From assembly GCF_951229915.1 (NCBI RefSeq), contig NZ_OX579588.1:496001-560000 (forward strand): 64,000 nucleotides of DNA, given 5' to 3'. The translations under genes and the position numbers were made by a program. Position 1 is the first letter of the stretch; every line of letters begins with the position of its first letter. The DNA comes from Candidatus Ornithobacterium hominis (GTDB taxonomy: Bacteria; Bacteroidota; Bacteroidia; Flavobacteriales; Weeksellaceae). Below, piece by piece: positions 51,448-58,987 of the stretch. The notes beneath the pieces were generated by a model. That model was not told the origin of the DNA and searched no databases. It worked only from the letters and a program-made list of their open reading frames with translations.

Positions 51448-51819
51448 ATGATGAAAAATATTCTATTATCTTTTACTTTATTTTTAGGATTTGCAGCATT
51501 GTCAGCTCAAGAAATCAGTTTTGAGCAAGAAGTAATCGACTATGGGCAGATAGAACAAGGCTCTAATGGGGTGAGGAGTTTTGTCGTGAAAAACACAGGA
51601 GATAAACCGCTTTTAATAAAAAGCATTTCCTCCAGCTGTGGATGTACCATCCCTGAGAAACCCGAAAAACCAATTTTACCTGGGCAAACAGGAGAAATTA
51701 AAGTTAGTTACAATACAGAGCATCCAGGTAAATTCTCTAAATCAATCACCGTTTATTCAAATGATGAAAAATCAGCAAGAAAAATTTTGAGGATTAGAGG
51801 GGAGGTTTTATCGAAATAA
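51448..51819 (+). CDS. DUF1573-domain secreted protein
   Basis: 123 residues. The signal peptide (ILLSFTLFLGFAALSAQ) precedes one DUF1573 Ig-like domain with FEQEVIDYGQIEQGSNGVRSF, the conserved ISSSCGCTIPE cysteine motif and LPGQTGEIKVSYNTEHPGKFSKSI. Such proteins are common in Bacteroidota and probably sit in the periplasm or outer membrane; their function is not known. Monocistronic with a terminator. Confidence 0.9.
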   Translation: MMKNILLSFTLFLGFAALSAQEISFEQEVIDYGQIEQGSNGVRSFVVKNTGDKPLLIKSISSSCGCTIPEKPEKPILPGQTGEIKVSYNTEHPGKFSKSITVYSNDEKSARKILRIRGEVLSK

Positions 51820-51848
51820 TTAAATGATCTTTTTTGTCTAAATTGAAT

Positions 51849-51880
51849 AAAAATCTGCTATTTGCAGATTTTTATTTTTT
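51849..51880 (+). terminator. Intrinsic terminator of DUF1573 gene
   Basis: AAAAATCTGC (51849-51858) pairs with GCAGATTTTT (51864-51873), loop TATTT, then ATTTTTTT. Confidence 0.85.
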
Positions 51881-51900
51881 TAAAGGCTTAAAAAAAATTT
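51874..51900. repeat. AAGSCTT palindromic element
   Basis: Core AAGGCTT at 51883-51889, sharing the terminator T-run. Confidence 0.75.
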
Positions 51901-51947
51901 GAGATAATTTGCAAATATTTGGATTTAAAATAAGATTTTCAGCTAAA

Positions 51948-51970
51948 ATTTTACAAGGCTTAAAAAATTT
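51948..51970. repeat. AAGSCTT palindromic element
   Basis: Core AAGGCTT at 51955-51961, left arm interrupted by ACA; second copy in this 255-base convergent gap. Confidence 0.6.
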
Positions 51971-51998
51971 AATGGCTTGATAAATTTATGTCTCAAAT

Positions 51999-52034
51999 GA
52001 AAAATGGATTCAGAGAGTTTTTTCTGAATCCATT
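51999..52034 (-). terminator. Intrinsic terminator of the YtxH/holin-X operon
   Basis: AATGGATTCAG (52003-52013) pairs with CTGAATCCATT (52024-52034), 11 pairs. On the minus strand it is followed by a T-run. Confidence 0.82.
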
Positions 52035-52074
52035 GATTATTACTTTTGTTCAAAAAGGTTTAGAGCTTCAAAGA

Positions 52075-52428
52075 TTATCTTTTACCTGTGATTTTATTTT
52101 GAATCAAATCAACCACATAAGGCGTTGCAATAGCGACAGTACTCGTCAAAGCCATTTTAGATAAAGTACCTAGCTTAAAGCGTGATACCGCTGCGCTGGC
52201 AACCAAAGTCAAGACAGCCTTTATCCCTTCGCTCATCAATTCATTTCTTTGCATACGTTCTGTATTGTGCAAATTAAATTTTTCCTTTTTCCTTTGCTTG
52301 TTCAATACATTAAAAAGCACCGAAGTTACATTGCTCAGCGGGTTATTGATTCCGTTTTCAATATTGTTTTTCAACTCAGACTTTTTATTCTGTAAGTCTT
52401 TTATATTTCTGATAGAATTAGAAGCCAT
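52075..52428 (-). CDS. Hypothetical protein, third gene of YtxH/holin-X cassette
   Basis: 117 residues. The first 80 are charged and helical (NIKDLQNKKSELKNNIENG, NKQRKKEKFNLHNTERMQRN). The end holds one or two short hydrophobic stretches (AVLTLVASAAVSRF, MALTSTVAIATPYVVDLI) and a basic tail KITGKR. It follows the holin-X-like gene after six bases. In position and form it recalls YqjK-like third members of YqjD/YqjE cassettes, but I see no family motif. Confidence 0.65.
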   Translation of the reverse strand: MASNSIRNIKDLQNKKSELKNNIENGINNPLSNVTSVLFNVLNKQRKKEKFNLHNTERMQRNELMSEGIKAVLTLVASAAVSRFKLGTLSKMALTSTVAIATPYVVDLIQNKITGKR

Positions 52429-52434
52429 AAACTT

Positions 52435-52794
52435 TTATTTATTCTCTTTTTTTATTCTTTTAATATCATCCTTAGAATCACTCATTGCTGATGAGATTAC
52501 CATATTGATAATTAGATTTTGTATACCCTTTTTAAAAATTAAAAGCAGTAAAAACAGCAAGAAATAAATGCCTGCTACAATCAAAAAACCAATGTAATAA
52601 TCATCATAAAATACTGAGATGTAATACCCAGCAGCAAAGCTTACGATTAATAAGAAAAATGTGGCAAATATTGCCATTAAAATCATTACTGCAATTCTAG
52701 AAATAATGCGTCCAATACTTTCTAAGCCCTCCAATTTGGCAAGCATAATCTGGTCTTGAACATAATTTTTTACATTACCAAACATATAGAACAA
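52435..52794 (-). CDS. Holin-X-like (phage-holin-family III) membrane protein
   Basis: 119 residues. It has an N-terminal amphipathic region (NVKNYVQDQIMLAKLEGLESIGRIISR), two membrane helices (IAVMILMAIFATFFLLIVSFAAGYYISVF and YIGFLIVAGIYFLLFLLLLIF) and a charged tail. Despite the family name it is not a phage gene here: it lies in a three-gene cassette with YtxH and no phage gene is near. Equivalent cassettes (YqjD/E/K in Enterobacteria) are associated with stationary phase and membrane stress. Confidence 0.8.
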   Translation of the reverse strand: MFYMFGNVKNYVQDQIMLAKLEGLESIGRIISRIAVMILMAIFATFFLLIVSFAAGYYISVFYDDYYIGFLIVAGIYFLLFLLLLIFKKGIQNLIINMVISSAMSDSKDDIKRIKKENK

Positions 52795-52797
52795 GAT

Positions 52798-53085
52798 TTA
52801 TATGCCGTATTCATGGGCAATGTCATTCAATTCAGCTTCTGTTCTTTTGATTTTTTTCTGAAGATCTGCTTTGATTTTTTGAGCTTTGTCACTAAAGTCA
52901 TTGGCATAAGAATCGAATTCATCTTTCAAGTGATCTAATTCATCCATTAAAATGTTTCTAGTTTCCTTTCCACTTTGTGGAGCTAGTAGCAAGGCTGCAA
53001 CGGCACCCGCTAAAGCACCTATAAGTAGACTTCCGATGATTGCTCCTGTTTCGTTAGATTTTTTCATTTTAAATTGTTTTATCAT
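52798..53085 (-). CDS. YtxH-domain protein
   Basis: 95 residues; an ATG six codons in (MKKSNETG) is an alternative start. A glycine/alanine-rich membrane helix (GAIIGSLLIGALAGAVAALLLAPQSGKETR) matches the YtxH family's G-x2-G...APxSGxETR pattern. A long amphipathic helix with coiled-coil spacing follows (HLKDEFDSYANDFSDKAQKIKADL). First gene of the cassette; spacing of three bases to the next gene. Probably a stress-related membrane-associated protein. Confidence 0.85.
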   Translation of the reverse strand: MIKQFKMKKSNETGAIIGSLLIGALAGAVAALLLAPQSGKETRNILMDELDHLKDEFDSYANDFSDKAQKIKADLQKKIKRTEAELNDIAHEYGI

Positions 53086-53151
53086 TAATTATTTAGTTAA
53101 ATTTACAAAAACAATACCATAACTTCATTTTTTGAAAAAAAATATTCTGAT

Positions 53152-54348
53152 ATGAGCCTAACAATTTCACAACGAGCACAGAACATGCCAGAATCTCCCA
53201 TCAGGAAATTGATGCCAAGTGCAGATATAGCTATAGAAAAAGGTTTGCAAGTCTATCAGCTCAACATCGGGCAGCCTGATATAAAGAGCCCTAGCGCCGC
53301 TATTAAAGCATTACACCACTGGGAAGAAGAAACGCTCAGCTACACACGTTCTGAGGGGGAATTTGAATACCGAAAAAATTTTGCCAAATATTACCAAAGT
53401 GTAGGCTATAATATAGAAGCTGAAGATATTTTGGCGACCAATGGTGGGTCTGAAGCACTTCTTTTCACAATTTCTGCTATTGCAGAGCCTGGTGAGGAAA
53501 TAATTGTCCCAGAGCCTTTCTATGCCAATTACAATGGTTTCGCTAGTCAGCTGGATGTGAAGTTGATACCTGTATCATCCTGCATTGAAACAGGTTTTGT
53601 GCTACCGCCCATCGAAGAATTTGAAAATAAGATTACGCCCAAAACACGTGCGATTTTAATTTGCCATCCAGGGAATCCGACGGGTTATCTCTACAAAAGA
53701 GAAGAATTAGAAGCCTTAAAAAATCTTGTTTTAGAACATCATATTTACTTAATTTCAGATGAGGTTTACCGAGAATTTGCCTACGACCGCAAGCATTTTT
53801 CTATTCTAGATTTTCCAGAAATTAGAGAAAACGCTATCGTGATAGACTCGGAATCCAAAAGATTCAGCATGTGTGGCATCCGCTTGGGGGCGATCATTAC
53901 CAAGAACGAAACCGTTTTGTCTGCTGCTCTTAAATTTGCACAAGCTCGGTTGAGCCCGAATATTATCAGCCAGCACATAGCGTCAGCGGCACACAAAAAT
54001 AGCGGAGAATACCTGAAAGAAGCCAATCTGAAATATCGTAAACGCAGAGATTTTACGGTTAAAATTTTGAATCAGATAGAAGGCGTTATTTGCCCTGAAC
54101 CACAAGGTGCATTTTATTGCGTAGCACGTTTGCCAATCGATGATTCTGAGCGATTTGCTAAGTGGATTTTAGAAGAGTTTAGCTGGGAGGGCGCTACGAC
54201 GATGATTGCACCCATGCAAGGTTTCTATTCTACGCCAGGCAAAGGGGTAGACGAGGTGCGAATCGCATATGTTTTGGATTTAGAACATTTAGAAAAAGCC
54301 TTGAAAATTTTAGAAGAAGCGCTAAAGGTTTACCCTGGGAGAAAATAA
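53152..54348 (+). CDS. Class I/II PLP-dependent aminotransferase (aspartate-aminotransferase-like)
   Basis: 398 residues. It has YQLNIGQPDIKSP near the N-terminus, ATNGGSEALLF, the HPGNPTGYLY loop, SDEVYREFAYD (Asp and Tyr contacting PLP), the PLP lysine in SESKRFSMCGIRLGAI, and the C-terminal VRIAYV (Arg for the substrate carboxylate). It uses PLP to move an amino group between an amino acid and a keto acid. The exact substrate is unknown; aspartate, alanine or aromatic amino acids are possible. It lies 38 bases ahead of murB and may be co-transcribed. Confidence 0.88.
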   Translation: MSLTISQRAQNMPESPIRKLMPSADIAIEKGLQVYQLNIGQPDIKSPSAAIKALHHWEEETLSYTRSEGEFEYRKNFAKYYQSVGYNIEAEDILATNGGSEALLFTISAIAEPGEEIIVPEPFYANYNGFASQLDVKLIPVSSCIETGFVLPPIEEFENKITPKTRAILICHPGNPTGYLYKREELEALKNLVLEHHIYLISDEVYREFAYDRKHFSILDFPEIRENAIVIDSESKRFSMCGIRLGAIITKNETVLSAALKFAQARLSPNIISQHIASAAHKNSGEYLKEANLKYRKRRDFTVKILNQIEGVICPEPQGAFYCVARLPIDDSERFAKWILEEFSWEGATTMIAPMQGFYSTPGKGVDEVRIAYVLDLEHLEKALKILEEALKVYPGRK

Positions 54349-54386
54349 TTTATTAAAAGCTTATTCTCAACCTTATAAAAAAAATT

Positions 54387-55391
54387 ATGGTAGAACTAAA
54401 CAAAAATTTACAAGCTTACAACACGATGAATGTGAAAGTTGTAGCGAAGCAATGGGTGGAAATTAATCAAGAAACAGAATTAGAAGAATTGTTTTCTAAG
54501 CCTTTAGAGAAATTTTATGTCTTGGGCGGAGGAAGTAATGTTTTGTTTCGAAGTGATTTTGATGGAGTGATTCTTAAAATAAATAATAAAGGTATAGAAG
54601 AAATCCATAACGATGAAAATGTGGAAATCATTGCACAAGCAGGTGAAAATTGGCATCGTTTTGTACAATTTACGTTGAGCAAAAATTACGGAGGCTTAGA
54701 AAATCTTTCACTGATTCCTGGCACGGTGGGTGCTGCACCGATTCAAAATATTGGAGCGTATGGCGTAGAAGTGAAAGATTTGATTACCAATGTTTACGGC
54801 TTTGATGTGGAAGAAAAAAAGATGAAAGTTTTCACAAATTCAGAATGCCAATTTGGCTACCGAGATAGTATCTTTAAAAAAGAACTAAAAGAGAAATTCA
54901 TCATCACCCGAGTTGGCTTCAAGCTTAGCAAAAAAAATCATCAATTGCGCTTGGGTTACGGTTCAATTTTGGAAACTTTAAAACAAAAAAATATTCAGAA
55001 TCCCAGTATTCAAGAGGTCAGTCAAGCTGTGATAGAAATACGTGAATCAAAATTGCCCAATCCTGAGAAGGAACCAAATACAGGGAGTTTTTTTAAAAAT
55101 CCAGTGATTTCGGAAGAAAAATTTTTAAGCCTTCAAAAAAAATGCACTGGAATTCCTTTCTACGAAGTGGACGGTGGCATTAAAGTCCCAGCTGGTTGGC
55201 TAATTGAACATGCGGGGTGGAAAGGGAGAAAGCAAAACGAAATCGGTGTGCATCCACGCCAAGCTTTAGTCATTGTGAACTACGGAAACTCAAGCGGAAA
55301 AGCTGTTTTTGATTTCTCTGAACAAATCATAAAAGATGTGGCAGAAAAATTTGGGATTACTCTAGAAAGAGAGGTAAACCTTATCAATTGA
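54387..55391 (+). CDS. murB: UDP-N-acetylmuramate dehydrogenase
   Basis: 334 residues, type I MurB length. FAD-binding motifs are YVLGGGSNVLF and LSLIPGTVGAAPIQNIGAYGVE. The catalytic Ser lies in PNTGSFFKNP, with the C-terminal VDGGIKVPAGWLIEHAGWKG and HPRQALVIVN. It reduces UDP-GlcNAc-enolpyruvate to UDP-MurNAc with NADPH in cell-wall synthesis. Two AAGSCTT elements are inside the coding sequence (54498, 55127), encoding SKPLEK and FLSLQK. No other mur genes are near. Confidence 0.95.
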   Translation: MVELNKNLQAYNTMNVKVVAKQWVEINQETELEELFSKPLEKFYVLGGGSNVLFRSDFDGVILKINNKGIEEIHNDENVEIIAQAGENWHRFVQFTLSKNYGGLENLSLIPGTVGAAPIQNIGAYGVEVKDLITNVYGFDVEEKKMKVFTNSECQFGYRDSIFKKELKEKFIITRVGFKLSKKNHQLRLGYGSILETLKQKNIQNPSIQEVSQAVIEIRESKLPNPEKEPNTGSFFKNPVISEEKFLSLQKKCTGIPFYEVDGGIKVPAGWLIEHAGWKGRKQNEIGVHPRQALVIVNYGNSSGKAVFDFSEQIIKDVAEKFGITLEREVNLIN

Positions 55392-55679
55392 TTTTAAAAT
55401 GAAATGTTGATCTCTGGTTTTTTGAATTTTATTTCATGAGATTCAAAAATCTATGCCTGCGATAAACAGTAATTGGCAAAAAAAGGTTGTGAAAAAACTG
55501 ATGGAAAAATTTTCTCCCGAAGAATGAAGATGTCTTAAAGGTTTCTTGATTTAAAATTTAAGCAAACTTCTAAAAAAAATGATTTAAAAAGTTTTTTATT
55601 TAATTTCTGATGAAATTTTGTCTAAAATTTTAGAAATCACTAAATTTAGAGGTTGAGATAATTTTTATAAATCAGTTAA

Positions 55680-57917
55680 ATGAAAAATTTATTTTTATTC
55701 CTCGTTTTGCCGTTTTTGGTAGGGTGCTCAACCCGAAATTATTATGGGCTGAATAATGCTCATACACGCTATGTAGACCCGATGATCGGGACTGGAGGGC
55801 ATGGGCATACGTACCCTGGAGCGAGTGTCCCGTTTGGTATGGTTCAGGTAAATCCTGTGAATGGTATCAGCGGCTGGGATTGGTGTTCTGGCTATCATGC
55901 ATCAGATAGCGTAATTGTAGGTTTTAGCCATTTAAACCTGAGTGGGACTGGGATTGGAGATTTGGCTGATATTCTTTTGATGCCCGCAATCAAGGCTTAT
56001 GATTTAAATCAAATTCCACTAAATCCAAGAGCGGAAAAAGAAAATTCGCCAGCGGGGAGAAATCAAATTACTTATAAATCTAGCTATAAAAATAGTTCTG
56101 AAACCTCAAAGCCAGGTTACTATTCCGTTTATTTAGATGATCCTCAGGTTTTTGTAGAGCTTACGGCAGCAAATCGTGTAGGGTATCAGCGCTACACTTT
56201 CCAAGAAAATGCAACGCCATCGGTAATTTTAAATTTAGCATTGGCCATCAACTGGGATAAAGCCTTGCAGACTAAAATTACTAAAAAAGATGACTACACC
56301 ATCACAGGTTACAGATTTAGTAAAGGCTGGGCGCCGAATCAGAAAACTTTTTTTGCCATGAAATTTTCTAAGCCTTTAAAAAATATTCAATTTGGAGGAC
56401 GAGATAATGCTCAAGCAGCTCAGTTTTTCTTTGAAGCGGATGCCGCAAATAAAATTGTGGTAAAAACGGCAATTTCATCCGTGAGCGAGGGAAATGCTTT
56501 ACTGAATCTAAACTCAGTGAAAGATGAAGTTAATTTTGATGAGATAAAACAAAAATCCAATGATTTGTGGGAAGATGCTTTGAGAAATATTCAGGTGAAG
56601 ACCAAAAATGATACGCTGAAGACCATTTTTTATTCCGCTTTGTATCATACGAAATTAGCTCCAGTAACTTTCTCTGATGTGAATGGAGAGTTTCGTTTAG
56701 AAAATGATGAAATAGCAAAAATTAACGGAACTGCTTATTCAACTTTTTCACTGTGGGATACCTTCAGAACCGAGCACCCTTTGCTAAACTTCACAGATAC
56801 AGACCGCATAGCAGATATGATTAATTCGATGCTGGCGTATTACGAGGTGAGAAATATTTTGCCAGTGTGGACGCTCTATGCGAACGAGACTAATACGATG
56901 ACAGGTTACCATAGTGTGGCGGTAATAGCAGAGGCGTATATGAAGGGTATCAGAGGTTTTGATGCAGAGAAAGCTTATAAGGCGATGAAAACAACGATGA
57001 TGCAAGATGAAAGAGGTTTAGATTTTTACAAAGAGTATGGTTACATTCCTTACGATAAATTAGATGAGTCAGTAACAATTACGCTGGAATACGCATATAA
57101 TGACTATTGTCTGGCACAAATGGCAAAGGCTTTGGGTAAAGAAGAAGATTATCAATATTTTATGAATCGCTCGAAGGCATATCAGCACTTGTTTGACCCT
57201 GAAACAGAATTTATGCGAGGGAAATCTTCTGACAAAATTTCTTGGAACGTTCCGTTTGACCCTAAAAAATCAAACCACCGCGAACATACCGACTATACCG
57301 AGGGAAACGCTTGGCAACACAGTTGGTTTGTCTTGCATGATGTGGAGGGATTCGTTAATCTATTTAAATCAAAAGATAACTTCATCAATAAATTAGAGCA
57401 ATTATTTACTGAAAGTTCAGAAATTACAGGCGATAACATTTCGGCAGATATCACAGGATTGATTGGCCAATATGCACACGGGAATGAGCCGAGCCATCAT
57501 ATCGCATATTTGTTTAATAAAATTGGACAACCTTGGCGTACACAATATTTTGTAAATAAAATTTTGAAAACGCAATACTCGGCACAAAAGGATGGCTATA
57601 GCGGGAACGAAGATTGTGGGCAGATGTCAGCCTGGTATGTGATGAGTTCAATGGGGCTGTACCCGATGAATCCAGTCTCTGCTGAATATGAAATTACCTC
57701 GCCCATGTTTGAATCTGTGCAGATGAAGTTGCAGAATGGCAAAACCTTCAAACTAGAAACAGAAAACTTCTCGCCAGAGAATATTTACATCAAAAACGCC
57801 TACTGGAACGGGAAACCAATTGCAGGCACCAGCATCACGCATCAAGAGATCTTGAGCGGGGGAACCTTGAAATTGATTCTATCAAACCAGCCCAATAAAA
57901 GTGGAACTTTAAATTGA
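55680..57917 (+). CDS. GH92 alpha-mannosidase lipoprotein
   Basis: 745 residues. The lipobox FLVGC gives Cys16, so it probably sits in the periplasm or at the cell surface. The N-terminal beta-sandwich has YVDPMIGTGGHGHTYPGASV. The alpha/alpha barrel has TMTGYHSVAVIAEAY, TEGNAWQHSWFVLHD and GNEDCGQMSAWYVMSSMGLYP, the conserved GH92 acid and calcium-site regions. These exo-mannosidases remove alpha-linked mannose, mainly alpha-1,2 in N-glycans, giving inversion. The next two genes are 11 and 6 bases apart, forming one operon. Confidence 0.94.
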   Translation: MKNLFLFLVLPFLVGCSTRNYYGLNNAHTRYVDPMIGTGGHGHTYPGASVPFGMVQVNPVNGISGWDWCSGYHASDSVIVGFSHLNLSGTGIGDLADILLMPAIKAYDLNQIPLNPRAEKENSPAGRNQITYKSSYKNSSETSKPGYYSVYLDDPQVFVELTAANRVGYQRYTFQENATPSVILNLALAINWDKALQTKITKKDDYTITGYRFSKGWAPNQKTFFAMKFSKPLKNIQFGGRDNAQAAQFFFEADAANKIVVKTAISSVSEGNALLNLNSVKDEVNFDEIKQKSNDLWEDALRNIQVKTKNDTLKTIFYSALYHTKLAPVTFSDVNGEFRLENDEIAKINGTAYSTFSLWDTFRTEHPLLNFTDTDRIADMINSMLAYYEVRNILPVWTLYANETNTMTGYHSVAVIAEAYMKGIRGFDAEKAYKAMKTTMMQDERGLDFYKEYGYIPYDKLDESVTITLEYAYNDYCLAQMAKALGKEEDYQYFMNRSKAYQHLFDPETEFMRGKSSDKISWNVPFDPKKSNHREHTDYTEGNAWQHSWFVLHDVEGFVNLFKSKDNFINKLEQLFTESSEITGDNISADITGLIGQYAHGNEPSHHIAYLFNKIGQPWRTQYFVNKILKTQYSAQKDGYSGNEDCGQMSAWYVMSSMGLYPMNPVSAEYEITSPMFESVQMKLQNGKTFKLETENFSPENIYIKNAYWNGKPIAGTSITHQEILSGGTLKLILSNQPNKSGTLN

Positions 57918-57928
57918 AAAAAGAAATC

Positions 57929-58981
57929 ATGAAAAATTTTTTAAGCCTTATAATTTTTTTAAATTTCCTTAATTTCACAAAAGCACAAGTCACAACACCC
58001 CAAACTTATATCGCTTATCAAACCTATGATTCTTTGACGATTGATGGGAAAGCCGATGAAAACGAGTGGAGTAAAGTGCCATTTACCTCAAGATTTATCG
58101 ATATCGAGGGAGATAAAATACCACCATATTCGACTAAAGTTAAAATGCTGTATGACCAAAAATATTTCTACTTCTATGCGGAATTGGAAGAGCAGCATAT
58201 TTGGGCAAATTTATACCAAAGAGATACCGTTATTTTTTACAACAATGATTTTGAGATATTTATAGACCCAACAGGCGACACCCACAATTATTATGAATTT
58301 GAAATAAATGCACTCAATACCGTGTGGGATTTATTGATAACCAAGCCTTACCGTGAACCAGCGCCCATTATCGATTCTTGGGACATCCAAGGGCTGAAAT
58401 CAGCGGTACAAATCAACGGAACTTTGAATGACGGAACTGATTTAGATAAATCCTGGAGCGTAGAAATAGCGATTCCATGGCAGGTTTTAGAAGAAGCAGC
58501 GGCAACCAAAGGAGTCCCCACCGAGCAGTTTTGGCGAGTAAACTTTTCACGCGTCAACTGGGATTATGAATTGACAGATGGGAAATACAACCGTAAAAAA
58601 GATGAAAACGGCAATTATTTACCAGAGTATAACTGGGTTTGGTCGCCACAAGGCGTCATCAATATGCATGAACCAGAAAAATGGGGCTACGTCTATTTCT
58701 CTCCAAAATATGCTGGGCAAAATGATACGTTTGAAATTCCCAAAACAGAAGAAATCAAGTGGTACCTATATAAATTGTACAGAGATATTAATTCAAAAAA
58801 AATAAACCTTGATAAGCTAAGTCAAAATCCAAAAGACTATGAAATGCTGTGGGAAGAAAAAACACTTGTTCCTCGAGTTGAGAAACACTGGGCAGGGTAC
58901 AACATCATTATCGAAAATCCAAATGGTAAAGAAGATTTTGTAATACAACAAGACGGTAAATTCTTATCAATCAGTAAATAA
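57929..58981 (+). CDS. CBM9-like carbohydrate-binding secreted protein
   Basis: 350 residues from the ATG at 57929, which gives a proper signal peptide (MKNFLSLIIFLNFLNFTKAQ); the TTG at 57914 overlapping the GH92 stop is not preferred. The CBM9-like domain has LTIDGKADENEWSKVPF, LYDQKYFYFYAELEEQ and NNDFEIFIDPTGDTHNYYEFEINA, then WSVEIAIPW. It has no visible catalytic site. It probably binds sugar chains at the surface for the flanking GH92 and GH20 enzymes. Part of the signal peptide (FLSL) is an AAGSCTT element. Confidence 0.87.
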   Translation: MKNFLSLIIFLNFLNFTKAQVTTPQTYIAYQTYDSLTIDGKADENEWSKVPFTSRFIDIEGDKIPPYSTKVKMLYDQKYFYFYAELEEQHIWANLYQRDTVIFYNNDFEIFIDPTGDTHNYYEFEINALNTVWDLLITKPYREPAPIIDSWDIQGLKSAVQINGTLNDGTDLDKSWSVEIAIPWQVLEEAAATKGVPTEQFWRVNFSRVNWDYELTDGKYNRKKDENGNYLPEYNWVWSPQGVINMHEPEKWGYVYFSPKYAGQNDTFEIPKTEEIKWYLYKLYRDINSKKINLDKLSQNPKDYEMLWEEKTLVPRVEKHWAGYNIIIENPNGKEDFVIQQDGKFLSISK

Positions 58982-58987
58982 AATGTC

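Noticed and set aside
52435..52794. Prophage remnant suggested by a holin-type protein
   Set aside because: No other phage gene, attachment site or tRNA junction is nearby; the YtxH context indicates a chromosomal stress cassette.
57914..57928. TTG start of the CBM9-like gene overlapping the GH92 stop
   Set aside because: The ATG at 57929 gives a clean signal peptide; the five extra residues (LKKEI) do not add to it.
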